Origin: an uncultured Agathobaculum sp.
Lineage (GTDB): Bacteria; Bacillota; Clostridia; Oscillospirales; Butyricicoccaceae
Reading direction: 5' to 3'
DNA: 64,000 bases
Assembly (NCBI RefSeq): GCF_944380985.1
Contig: NZ_CALWJJ010000004.1
Coordinates: 1-64,000, forward strand
Below the pieces are notes generated by a model. It was not told the DNA's origin. It ran no database searches and saw nothing but the letters and a program-made list of their open reading frames with translations. How positions within the stretch are numbered: the stretch's first letter is position 1; every line of letters starts with the position of its first letter. Position numbers and translations under genes: made by a program. Positions 1 through 6,932 of this stretch are shown piece after piece.

Positions 1-114
1 AACCGAGGGGCCGAGGCTCAAAAAAGCCCGGAATATCAAGGAAAATCATCGCTCAGACGATTGAAATACGGCCTCAAAGCCGCTCGTCGTGCGCCGCAGT
101 TTTCCAAGCGCTAA
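1..114 (+). CDS. possible 3' end of an unrecognised gene cut by the window edge
   Basis: Frame 1 is open from the first base to a TAA at 112-114, giving a basic 37-residue tail ending in QFSKR. The stop lies 12 bases before a strong terminator, which is what a real gene end would look like. I do not recognise the residues. Position next to a holin and endolysin suggests a prophage gene, but this is inference. An open frame of this length can also occur by chance. Confidence 0.25.
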   Translation, partial: NRGAEAQKSPEYQGKSSLRRLKYGLKAARRAPQFSKR

Positions 115-126
115 ACGAAGCGATTT

Positions 127-160
127 ATTCCGCCAAACACTGGTTTGGCGGAATTTTTTT
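127..160 (+). terminator. intrinsic terminator
   Basis: Perfect 12-bp inverted repeat (arms 127-138 and 143-154, 4-base loop) followed by a run of T. It closes whatever is transcribed into the window from the left. Confidence 0.85.
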
Positions 161-167
161 GTCCGCG

Positions 168-202
168 CCGCCCTGCGATGCCACGCAGGGCGGTATTTTT
201 TT
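168..202 (+). terminator. second, tandem intrinsic terminator
   Basis: GC-rich 10-bp inverted repeat (168-177 with 184-193, loop of 6) and a seven-T tail at 196-202. It stands directly behind the first terminator, so read-through into the lysis genes is doubly blocked. Confidence 0.8.
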
Positions 203-428
203 CGGCTTGACCAATGCATATCAATTTACATTGGTATCTACTGACGGGATGAGGGCGGTTTGCGCCGGAAAGGAGGTACGAACTTAGGTTGAGCGCTCCG
301 GCCAGGCGGCAAGCAGGGGTTGCGGAACGTACCGCCCGGGTCAGCCGCATAGTATGGAAGGGCAGGAGTGTCTGTTGCCGGACAGGGTGACTGCACGGCC
401 TGTCGCATAAAGACGGAAGGAGGCAGCC
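203..428 (+). other. leader region before the holin; inverted repeat, no convincing gene
   Basis: About 225 bases without a recognisable gene. A 7-bp inverted repeat (arms 210-216 and 229-235) begins inside a TTGACC that could be a -35 box, so this may be a promoter with an operator. A good Shine-Dalgarno AGGAGG lies at 271-276, but the only start near it is a TTG at 289 opening a 33-residue basic ORF that I cannot place. Possibly the remains of a small phage gene. Confidence 0.3.
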
Positions 429-698
429 ATGAATTTTAAAGTAAGGGCAAAGAACCCGGTGTTCTGGGTTCAAATTCTGCTGGGCGCGTTTGCGACTGCG
501 CTGGCTTACGCAGGCTTGACTGCGTCGGATCTCACGAGTTGGGGCGGCGTGCTGGATGTGATCATCAGCACGGTGAAAAACCCGTACTGTGTATTTCTGA
601 TCGCAAGCAACGTTTGGAGCGCACTCAACGATCCGACGACCAGTGGACTGACCGACAGCGACCGGGCAAGAACTTACGAGAAACCGCTTGAAAAGTGA
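429..698 (+). CDS. phage holin, phi-LC3 type
   Basis: An 89-residue membrane protein that would open the cytoplasmic membrane so that the endolysin encoded just downstream can reach the wall. Two hydrophobic segments are visible (about residues 11-31 and 50-66). The C-terminus carries the hallmark of phi-LC3-type holins, DPTTSGLTDSDRARTYEKP at about 68-86. The ATG has a GGAGG about 7 bases upstream. It overlaps no gene; the endolysin starts 8 bases after its stop. Small prophage holins of this family are usually 70-90 residues, so it looks intact. Confidence 0.88.
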   Translation: MNFKVRAKNPVFWVQILLGAFATALAYAGLTASDLTSWGGVLDVIISTVKNPYCVFLIASNVWSALNDPTTSGLTDSDRARTYEKPLEK

Positions 699-705
699 GG
701 TGCGT

Positions 706-1598
706 ATGAAGATTTTACTCATTGCCGGGCACGGCGGCACGCCGTATGACACCGGCGCGACGGCGAGCGGCTATACGGAAGCAGTCGAGACCCGCCGCAT
801 GGCGAACGCAGTTGCGCCGCTTTTGCGGGCGTATGGCTTTGATGTGCAGCTGTACGACCAAAGCAAAGACGCATACAAAATCGTCACGCAGGGCGGCAGC
901 CTGCCGCTGGCGGATGTGGACTACGTGATGGAGTTCCACCTAAACAGCGCGGGAATGATCCCAATGGCAACGGTGTCACGACCGGCACGGAGATTTTCGT
1001 GCACACGAACGAGCAGGGCGTGACGGTCGAGCAGGCTGTTTTGCGTCGCATGGCGGCACTGGGGTTCCGCAACCGAGGCATCAAGCGCAGTGCCGGCCTT
1101 GCGGTGCTAAAGTACGTTTTTCAGCGCGGGGTCAGCCATGCGCTCATCGAGACGTGCTTTATTGATGATAAGGACGATATGGCGCTGTACGGCCAGAAGT
1201 TTGACGCCATTGCCCGTGCGATCGCGGACGGCGTGGCCGAGGGCTTCGGCGTAGCCGTACAGAGCAAAGAGGAGGACGAAATGGTAAAGGAAAAGACAGT
1301 CAGCATTGACGGCAAGGATTATGCTTGCAGCGTGATCGAGAAGGACGGCGAGAATTACATGCGGCTGCGCGATCTGACGCAGGCGGGCTACGGCGTTACC
1401 TACGATGCCAGCACGAAGACGCCAGGCATGACCGCGCCGCAGACACGCGCGGACATCCCGATGGCGGGCGACGAGGTGCAGGCCGCGATCGACAAGGTGC
1501 GCCAGGCCGCCAGGCTGGAGGAGCAGACGATGACCTATCTGCTCAAATACCAGTACGGCGACGAGCTGCTCAAAAAACTGTCGGCGGCGATCGGATAA
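706..1598 (+). pseudogene. N-acetylmuramoyl-L-alanine amidase (Amidase_3) endolysin, frameshifted
   Basis: Phage endolysin that would cleave the amide bond between muramic acid and the stem peptide. The first part, from ATG 706, has the zinc ligands of Amidase_3: the His in IAGHGG, a Glu in YTEAVETR and a His in EFHLNSA. At 951-953 the frame breaks: one base is missing, most simply one G of a G run. The reading resumes in the next frame at 954 with NDPNGNGVTTGTEIFVH and continues through IETCFIDDKDD, which carries the catalytic Glu. The C-terminal part (about 1280-1598) has a stalk-like segment (YMRLRDLTQAGYGV) and probably binds the wall. A sequencing error would explain it equally well. Confidence 0.8.
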
Positions 1599-1617
1599 AA
1601 CTGCATTGCAAACGAAT

Positions 1618-1651
1618 AAAAATCCCCGCGCCATTAGCGCGGGGATTTTTT
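1618..1651. terminator. bidirectional terminator between endolysin and ilvE
   Basis: Perfect 11-bp GC-rich stem (1621-1631 with 1637-1647), T run on the right and A run on the left. It can serve the plus-strand endolysin and the minus-strand ilvE, whose stops both face it. Confidence 0.85.
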
Positions 1652-1674
1652 GTAATGGAGTTACTCTCTGGTTA

Positions 1675-2742
1675 TCAGTCAACCTTGACCGTCCAGCCAA
1701 GTTCATCCGGCAGCGTACCCCACTGTATGCCGGTCAGCGTGTCATACAGCTTGCGGGTCAGCGCGCCGATCTCGCCACCGTTAATGTAGGCGACATCGTC
1801 CTCATAGCGCAGCTCGCCGACCGGTGAGATGACCGCTGCGGTACCAGTGCCGAATACTTCCTCAAGCTTGCCATTCCTAGCCGCCTGCATGACGTTGGCA
1901 ATCGGCAGACGCTCTTCCGAGACCGGCACACCCCAGTGCTTTAAAAGATCGATACAGCTCATGCGGGTGACGCCCGGCAGCACCGTGCCCACGCAGGGGG
2001 CAGTATAGACCGTGCCGTCGATTTTGAAAAAGCAGTTCATCGAGCCGACTTCCTCGACATATTTGTGCTCTACGCCGTCGAGCCACAGCGTCTGCTCGTA
2101 GCCAAGCTCGTGCGCCTTGACCTGGCTGATTAGGCTGGCCGCATAGTTGCCACCGCACTTGGTAAAGCCGGTGCCTCCCGGGCAGGCACGGGTGAATTCA
2201 TCCTCAACAAAGATCTTGACCGGGTTGATACCGGTCGAATAATAGGCGCCAACCGGCGAGCACACGATGATGAACTGGTGTGTTCTGGAGGGGCGTACAC
2301 CAAGGTGCGGTTCGGTTGCAATAACAAACGGACGGATATACAGACTGGTGCCCGGTGCGTGCGGCACCCAGTCGCTGTCCACCGATACAATCGCTTTGAC
2401 TGCCTGAACAAAATCGTCAACCGGCAGGCTGGGCAGGCACATGCGGCGGTTGGTGTTCACCATGCGCTGCGCGTTTTTCTCCGGGCGGAACAGCTGGATC
2501 GATCCATCGGGCGTACGGTAAGCCTTGAGGCCCTCGAACGACTCCATCGCATAATGAAATACCATGGCCGCAGGATCAAGCGACAGCGGCGCATATGGTA
2601 TGATGCGTGCGTTATGCCAGCCCTGTTCGGCATCGTGGTCAACAATTAGCATGTGATCAGTATAATATACGCCAAAGCCTAGGCTGGACTCATCTGGCTT
2701 GGGCTTTTTTTGCTGGGTCAGCTGTGTTTTGATCTGCAGCAT
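1675..2742 (-). CDS. ilvE: branched-chain amino-acid aminotransferase
   Basis: PLP enzyme that interconverts valine, leucine and isoleucine with their 2-oxo acids using glutamate/2-oxoglutarate. At 355 residues it has the length of the longer (BCAT-like) IlvE group. The PLP lysine is most likely Lys195 in GFTKCGGNYAAS. Other family marks are AMESFEGLKAYR near the N-terminus, TLWLDG, EEVGSMNCFF and the phosphate-binding GTGTAAVISPVG. The ATG at 2742 is preceded by an AAAGAGTGAAG Shine-Dalgarno. It stands alone with its own promoter and terminator; a leader of only about 70 bases leaves no room for a T-box. Confidence 0.93.
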   Translation of the reverse strand: MLQIKTQLTQQKKPKPDESSLGFGVYYTDHMLIVDHDAEQGWHNARIIPYAPLSLDPAAMVFHYAMESFEGLKAYRTPDGSIQLFRPEKNAQRMVNTNRRMCLPSLPVDDFVQAVKAIVSVDSDWVPHAPGTSLYIRPFVIATEPHLGVRPSRTHQFIIVCSPVGAYYSTGINPVKIFVEDEFTRACPGGTGFTKCGGNYAASLISQVKAHELGYEQTLWLDGVEHKYVEEVGSMNCFFKIDGTVYTAPCVGTVLPGVTRMSCIDLLKHWGVPVSEERLPIANVMQAARNGKLEEVFGTGTAAVISPVGELRYEDDVAYINGGEIGALTRKLYDTLTGIQWGTLPDELGWTVKVD

Positions 2743-2819
2743 AGTATCTTCACTCTTTCTTTTTGGATTTGGTTGGAAAGGCGGGCGCCTGGCACTGCTG
2801 GTGGCTGCCTTTTTCTTTT

Positions 2820-2847
2820 ATTATAGCACTTTGCTTTGATAAAGCAA
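2820..2847 (-). promoter_or_regulatory. sigma-A promoter of ilvE
   Basis: On the minus strand TTGCTT, 16 bases, then a perfect TATAAT (plus-strand 2842-2847 and 2820-2825). Transcription would begin about 70 bases before the ilvE ATG. Confidence 0.7.
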
Positions 2848-2867
2848 GGCGTTTTCGTCTGCAAAGG

Positions 2868-2896
2868 GTGACAAACCCGTCGCAGTTTGTTATAAT
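2868..2896 (+). promoter_or_regulatory. sigma-A promoter of the stalk/NodB-like gene
   Basis: GTGACA at 2868-2873, a 17-base spacer and perfect TATAAT at 2891-2896. It covers the ATG at 2897 that a longest-ORF rule would choose, so that ATG cannot be in the message; this decides the start of the next gene. Confidence 0.75.
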
Positions 2897-2932
2897 ATGT
2901 TCGTACGATTTGCTGAAAGGAGGCGAGCGCCT

Positions 2933-4129
2933 ATTAAACGCATATGGAGAAAATTCTTTAGCCTTATGCTGTGTGCGGCGCTCTTGCTTCAGCTGCTGCC
3001 TGCGCCGGCCGGCGCGGTGACGCTGACCGCGGTCAACGACACGCTGCTCCCGCTAAGCGACAGTACCATGCCCACCCGCATGGGCGGTGAGCTGTATGTG
3101 CCGTATAGCGTGTTCGTCTCACTTGGTGTTTCGGCCATGAGCGAGGGCAGTGTGCTTAGCTTGAGGGCAAATGGCGAGATGCTCAGCTTTTCACTGGATG
3201 AGGGGTATGTTTACGATCAGCACTTCAACAGCTACACCAGCCCGGCATATAGCATGAATGGCACGGTGTATGTACCCGTGACGCTGTGCTGCGGTAAGTT
3301 TGGGTTGGGGTACTCTACCTTCTCTGTCGCAGGCGAGACCGTTCTACGCGTGACCGACGGCACCGCGCAGAGCGATTCTAGCTTTGCCGCGGCAAAAGCC
3401 GAAGAGATCGAAAACGCCATCAATACATACCGCGGCATTGCTGATCCCTCGCAGCCGGGAGGGGACGCTTCAGGACCCTCTGGTGGATCGCAGACGCAGA
3501 CCGAGCCGCCCATTCCAGAGGTTGAGGAAGAACCGGCGCAAAAACCGGCAGGCGTTTATCTGACGTTTTACGGCGCACCGACCGCTAATACCCCGGCAGT
3601 GCTGGACGCGTTGTCGGCTGCGGCTCGGCAGGCGGCGTTCTTTCTGCCGGTGAATACCGCTTCCTGGGCGGATGACACCGTGCGCCGGATCGTTGCGCAG
3701 GGGCACACGCCCGCGCTGCTGCTTGACGTGGATGCGCAGACCGATTCTGCGGCGATGGTGGACAGCCTTGCTGCTGCAAACGAGCGGCTAACACTATTGA
3801 CCGGGGTGTCGACACGCATCGTCTCGAATGACAGCGGCTGCGCGGCATTGACCGAGGCGCAGCGAAACGCGCTTATTGCGGCCGGCTACCGCCTCTGGGA
3901 TGCCACGCTCGACGCGGGAGACGCGAGCCAGTCCGCCGCGCGTGCCTATGCCACGACCGCACAGTACTTTACCTCAACCAGCGCAACCGTCGTTGTCCGG
4001 CTGCACCACAGTCGCGCGACCGCGCAGACCGTGCAGTCACTGGCGGGCTACATGAGCCGGCAGAATATCCCGACGCTGCGCATCACGCTCAGCACCACGC
4101 CAATCAACGGCGCGGACGATGTTCGATGA
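2933..4129 (+). CDS. exported stalk-domain protein fused to an inactive NodB-like deacetylase domain
   Basis: Secreted protein of about 399 residues. The start is probably the non-standard ATT at 2933: the promoter -10 overlaps the upstream ATG 2897, and AGGAGG at 2918-2923 sits 9 bases before the ATT. This gives a clean signal peptide (KRIWRKFFS, a Leu-rich core, APAGA). Next comes a copper-amine-oxidase-N/stalk-like region (about 30-140, LYVPYSVFVSLGV and VYVPVTLCCGKFGL), an acidic Pro/Gly linker, then a polysaccharide-deacetylase-like fold (VYLTFYGAPTANTPAVLDAL, VRRIVAQGHTPALLLDVD, LTGVSTRIVSNDSG). The catalytic TFDDG and His motifs are replaced, so it is likely a non-catalytic glycan binder. 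Function unknown. Confidence 0.75.
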   Translation: MKRIWRKFFSLMLCAALLLQLLPAPAGAVTLTAVNDTLLPLSDSTMPTRMGGELYVPYSVFVSLGVSAMSEGSVLSLRANGEMLSFSLDEGYVYDQHFNSYTSPAYSMNGTVYVPVTLCCGKFGLGYSTFSVAGETVLRVTDGTAQSDSSFAAAKAEEIENAINTYRGIADPSQPGGDASGPSGGSQTQTEPPIPEVEEEPAQKPAGVYLTFYGAPTANTPAVLDALSAAARQAAFFLPVNTASWADDTVRRIVAQGHTPALLLDVDAQTDSAAMVDSLAAANERLTLLTGVSTRIVSNDSGCAALTEAQRNALIAAGYRLWDATLDAGDASQSAARAYATTAQYFTSTSATVVVRLHHSRATAQTVQSLAGYMSRQNIPTLRITLSTTPINGADDVR

Positions 4130-4164
4130 AAAAGTTCCTCAAGCGTGCTTGAGGAACTTTTTTT
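4130..4164 (+). terminator. intrinsic terminator
   Basis: Perfect long stem (AAAAAGTTCCTCAAGC with its complement, 2-base loop) ending in T7, starting right after the stop of the stalk/NodB-like gene. It also faces the minus-strand SLOG gene end. Confidence 0.85.
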
Positions 4165-4184
4165 GCTTGTAGCGCTGTCGCACC

Positions 4185-4685
4185 TTACCGCGCCGCCAGG
4201 TTAATGATTGCAAGCCCATCTTGCTCGGCCATGCGAACGGTTTGCGCAGTGCCGCCAGGCCGGCCGTCATAGTAGCAGATAAGCAGTGAGGAAGCGTCGA
4301 CCATAAAGCGGTTGCGCGCCGCGTAACAGCCTACATAATACTGGCGTGATAGAGCGTACACCCGATCGGCTGCGAGCAGGCAGTGGTTAAAGCGGCGCTT
4401 CCATTCGATTGGATACCGGTCGGCCTGCCGGTCAAACGGCACGGCGCACAGCAGTTGGACAGGCAGCTGATCGCGCGCGCGCAGCACGGCTTCAGCCGCC
4501 CACAGGTCAAACCCTGTGGACATGCCAGAAAAAAAACGCATGTATCCGCGCGCTGCGGCCAAGGAGACCGCGTGGTCGAGCTCAGTTTCCAGTGACTGCA
4601 CAGCATACAAATCGTCCGCACGTACGGGCATTTTTTCGATGCGATAGCCCGAAAAACAACAAGTTATATTGCGATGGTTCTGCAT
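4185..4685 (-). CDS. SLOG-family protein (DUF1273, YpsA-like)
   Basis: A 166-residue Rossmann-like SLOG domain protein. Members of this superfamily bind nucleotides or nucleotide-derived ligands; YpsA of Bacillus subtilis is the relative, and its exact role is unsettled. Family motifs: CCFSGYR at the N-terminus, FFSGMSTGFDLWAAE at about 52-66, and DGRPGGTAQTVRMAE near the C-terminus, the likely ligand-binding Gly-rich loop. It is a single gene, divergent from the YihY gene. A GAAC-N4-GTTC palindrome lies just downstream of its -10 box, so DNA-damage control is possible. Confidence 0.8.
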   Translation of the reverse strand: MQNHRNITCCFSGYRIEKMPVRADDLYAVQSLETELDHAVSLAAARGYMRFFSGMSTGFDLWAAEAVLRARDQLPVQLLCAVPFDRQADRYPIEWKRRFNHCLLAADRVYALSRQYYVGCYAARNRFMVDASSLLICYYDGRPGGTAQTVRMAEQDGLAIINLAAR

Positions 4686-4701
4686 GCTTTACCCCCCAAT
4701 C

Positions 4702-4715
4702 AGAACAAATGTTCT
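4702..4715. promoter_or_regulatory. LexA-box-like palindrome in front of the SLOG gene
   Basis: AGAACAAATGTTCT fits the Bacillota LexA consensus CGAACRNRYGTTYC at 12 of 14 positions; the two outer bases differ. It lies in the 5' untranslated part of the minus-strand SLOG gene, 17 bases before its start codon and just past the -10 box, where a bound repressor would block transcription. Confidence 0.45.
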
Positions 4716-4724
4716 GCTTTGTAC

Positions 4725-4753
4725 AGTATACACCAATGGCGGATAAAACGCAA
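4725..4753 (-). promoter_or_regulatory. sigma-A promoter of the SLOG gene
   Basis: Minus strand TTGCGT, 17 bases, TATACT (plus 4748-4753 and 4725-4730). Its -35 is one base away from the -35 of the divergent YihY promoter, so the two compete for polymerase. Confidence 0.75.
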
Positions 4754-4754
4754 G

Positions 4755-4783
4755 TTGTAAATCAATCAAAAAGCTGGTACAAT
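4755..4783 (+). promoter_or_regulatory. sigma-A promoter of the YihY-family gene
   Basis: TTGTAA at 4755-4760, 17 bases, TACAAT at 4778-4783, followed by a short leader to the ATG at 4817. Confidence 0.75.
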
Positions 4784-4816
4784 ATTTGCAGGCAAAAAAC
4801 GCAGGGGAGGGAGGAT

Positions 4817-5668
4817 ATGAACGGACAAAACCGTCTGTTTTACCTGATTAAGCGCATGGTATACCGCTATTTTATTGATGGAATCCCGCAGGCAGCGGCT
4901 GAGTTGTCCTATTTTCTGCTGTTTTCCGTGTTTCCGCTGCTGATGTTTGTCAACTCTATTTTGGCGCAGCTGGATATTTCGATTGACAGCATTGCGCCGG
5001 TGCTTGATATGCTGCCCAAAAGCCTGCGTCAGTTGATAACGGGCTATCTGGCGCAGTTATCGGGCACGCCATCTTTTAGTCCCATGCTAATCGGCATCGG
5101 CCTGACGCTGTATTTTCTTTCGCGCGCCGTGCGCTCGATGATGCGCACGGTTAATGACATTTACCATGTTGAGGTGGCGCGCGGCGTGGTCAAGGATGTG
5201 CTGATTTCGCTTAGTATTACGGCGGGGTTTCTGGTTTCGGTCGTGTGCAGCTTTGTGCTGGTGGTTGCGGGCAGAACGCTGCTGCGCTTGCTGCCACGGT
5301 TGTTCCCGATTCCGCAGCCTGCGCTCGATCTGACGCGCGACGCGGGCTTCTGGGTGATGATCGCGTTTATTTTTGTGTTTTTGATGCTGTTTAACCGGGT
5401 GGTGCCTAATCTGCATTTGCGGTTCCGGGAGGTATGGCCAGGCGCGTTGTTTTCACTGGTCGCATGGATTTTGGTTTCTTGGGTGTTTTCGTTTTATGTG
5501 GATAATCTGGCGCGGTATTCAGTGCTGTATGGCTCGCTCGGTACGATCATCGTGCTCATGCTGTGGCTGTATATTGTCAGCATGATTTTGCTCATGGGGC
5601 CGCAGCTCAATCACACGCTGGTTGTGATGCGCCTGTACCGGCTGGAAAACCAGAAGCATTTTAGCTGA
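4817..5668 (+). CDS. YihY/virulence factor BrkB family membrane protein
   Basis: A 283-residue inner-membrane protein of the YihY family (once called ribonuclease BN, which is not its function; the true role is unknown). Six hydrophobic segments can be seen at about 29-50, 90-108, 130-160, 175-200, 208-230 and 240-262. Family features include PQAAAELSYFLLFSVFPLLMF near the N-terminus and SVLYGSLGTIIVLMLWLYIVS near the C-terminus. The ATG at 4817 follows GGGAGGGAGG; a much longer upstream extension of the frame is excluded by the promoter at 4755-4783. Single gene; no terminator directly after it. Confidence 0.85.
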   Translation: MNGQNRLFYLIKRMVYRYFIDGIPQAAAELSYFLLFSVFPLLMFVNSILAQLDISIDSIAPVLDMLPKSLRQLITGYLAQLSGTPSFSPMLIGIGLTLYFLSRAVRSMMRTVNDIYHVEVARGVVKDVLISLSITAGFLVSVVCSFVLVVAGRTLLRLLPRLFPIPQPALDLTRDAGFWVMIAFIFVFLMLFNRVVPNLHLRFREVWPGALFSLVAWILVSWVFSFYVDNLARYSVLYGSLGTIIVLMLWLYIVSMILLMGPQLNHTLVVMRLYRLENQKHFS

Positions 5669-5731
5669 AAGGCAGACACCATCTGCATACGCAGGATTGA
5701 TTTACAAAACAAACATAGGGGGACGAGAAAA

Positions 5732-6358
5732 ATGAAGGTAGTAGCAATTAACGGTTCGCCGCGTAGGAGCGGCAACTGCGCGCAGATGCTCGAGGTGCTT
5801 GGCAGCGTGCTTAAGCATGAGGGGATCGAGTTTGAGGTATGCCAGCCGGGACCAAAGGTGCATGCGTGTTTGGCGTGCTATCATTGTCTGAATAACAACA
5901 CGCTGCGCTGCATCCAGAATGACGATGGCGTAAATGAAATTATCGAAAAATGCATCGCAGCGGATGGCATTGTGCTTGCCTCGCCGGTGTACCACGGCGG
6001 CATCGCGGGCAATATGAAGTGCGTGCTCGACCGGCTGATATTGGCTGCGGGCTGCGGCGAGAACCAGCTGCATCACAAGGTGGGCGCCGCATTGTGTACA
6101 CTGCGCCGTACGGGTGGCCTGGAGACTTACCAGCAGCTGCTTGCAACCATAAACTGCATGGAGATGGTGCTTGTCACCTCGGATTACTGGAACGCCGTGC
6201 ACGGCGCGGACCCGGGCGAGGCCGGGCAGGATATTGAGGGCGTTGAGGTGATCGAAAAGCTCGGCCGCAACATTGCGTGGATGCTCAAGGTGATCGACAA
6301 GGCGGGCATCGCGCCGCCGGAAACCCATCATCGCACGATGTTCAATTATATCCGATAA
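5732..6358 (+). CDS. flavodoxin-fold NAD(P)H reductase with a 4Fe-4S cysteine motif (iron-sulfur flavoprotein-like)
   Basis: 208 residues with a flavodoxin-like FMN-binding fold: the phosphate loop INGSPRRSGNCAQM at about 6-19 and ASPVYHGGIAGNMKCVLDRL at about 83-102 are characteristic. Cysteines 46, 49, 52 and 60 make the compact C-x2-C-x2-C-x7-C pattern that binds a 4Fe-4S cluster in archaeal and clostridial iron-sulfur flavoproteins. It therefore probably moves electrons between ferredoxin or NAD(P)H and an acceptor that cannot be read from sequence. ATG 5732 has GGGGGACGAG upstream. It lies 63 bases after yihY and may be read through from it. Confidence 0.82.
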   Translation: MKVVAINGSPRRSGNCAQMLEVLGSVLKHEGIEFEVCQPGPKVHACLACYHCLNNNTLRCIQNDDGVNEIIEKCIAADGIVLASPVYHGGIAGNMKCVLDRLILAAGCGENQLHHKVGAALCTLRRTGGLETYQQLLATINCMEMVLVTSDYWNAVHGADPGEAGQDIEGVEVIEKLGRNIAWMLKVIDKAGIAPPETHHRTMFNYIR

Positions 6359-6465
6359 CTTGGAACGGAAGGCGCGCCTTCTGTTTGAGAGGGGTGCAAA
6401 GTTCAAGCAAGCGAAACGTTGCTTCGCACTTGTTTCAAAAGGCAGACGCTTGCCCTTTCTTTTAT

Positions 6466-6497
6466 GAACCCAGGTACGATTGTGCCTGGGTTCTTTT
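6466..6497 (+). terminator. intrinsic terminator after the flavoprotein gene
   Basis: 9-bp stem (6466-6474 with 6485-6493) and a T-rich tail, about 110 bases after the stop. A 14-bp palindrome at 6368-6381 lies between the stop and this terminator. The rest of 6359-6570 holds nothing I can name. Confidence 0.65.
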
Positions 6498-6574
6498 TAC
6501 GCTGCGTGAACAGGAATGGATATACAGAAAAAATTGCATTATGTAAGTTTTATTTTATAAAATGTAATATATAT

Positions 6575-6603
6575 TTGACATAATCAAAGATATATCGTAT
6601 ACT
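6575..6603 (+). promoter_or_regulatory. near-consensus sigma-A promoter of the XRE operon
   Basis: Perfect TTGACA at 6575-6580, 17 bases, TATACT at 6598-6603, in AT-rich DNA. It drives the regulator and membrane-protein genes downstream and is probably the site of autoregulation. Confidence 0.8.
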
Positions 6604-6628
6604 TGTGGTCATAAGAAGAGGTGAGCGC

Positions 6629-6826
6629 ATGAAAAATAAGAAGCTTAAGCTTGCGCGGGTGGAAAAAGACCTTTCGCAGGCCGAGCTGGCCGAAAAGGTC
6701 GGCGTGACACGTCAGACCATCGGTCTGATCGAAGCCGGTGGATACAATCCGACGCTCGGCCTGTGCATAGCCATCTGCAAGGCGCTGGACAGAACGCTCG
6801 ATCAGCTTTTTTGGGAGGAATCGTAG
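6629..6826 (+). CDS. XRE-family helix-turn-helix regulator (short)
   Basis: A 65-residue single-domain repressor. The helix-turn-helix reads LSQAELAEKVGVTRQTIGLIEAG (split here into LSQAELAEKVGV and TRQTIGLIEAG), followed by NPTLGLCIAICKALDRTLDQLF, typical of small YozG/YgzD-like XRE proteins. Start ATG 6629 is preceded by GAGGTGAGC; the longer frame from 6605 would begin at the transcription start. It shares an operon with the four-helix membrane protein at 6929, a pairing common in Clostridia. Confidence 0.88.
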   Translation: MKNKKLKLARVEKDLSQAELAEKVGVTRQTIGLIEAGGYNPTLGLCIAICKALDRTLDQLFWEES

Positions 6827-6827
6827 A

Positions 6828-6932
6828 ATGGAACGATACAGCATGTGGATAAAACATACGGCCCGCAAGCGGTGTAAAGACGCACTGCCGCTGACCGGCG
6901 CAGCATTTACAATAAGGAGGGAAGCAAAATGA
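6828..6932 (+). CDS. 34-residue ORF coupled to the next gene (doubtful)
   Basis: ATG 6828 lies one base after the XRE stop with GGGAGGA upstream, and its TGA overlaps the start codon of the next gene as ATGA. The spacing is that of translational coupling. The peptide is short and basic (MERYSMWIKHTARKR then hydrophilic residues) and resembles nothing I know. It may be a real coupling peptide or chance. Confidence 0.3.
   Translation: MERYSMWIKHTARKRCKDALPLTGAAFTIRREAK

Noticed and set aside
2743..2900. T-box or other riboswitch ahead of ilvE
   Set aside because: The leader between promoter and start is only about 70 bases and has no T-box sequence.
2897..2932. ATG 2897 as start of the stalk/NodB-like gene
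   Set aside because: It lies directly behind the -10 box, before any transcription start, and its codons would cover the Shine-Dalgarno.
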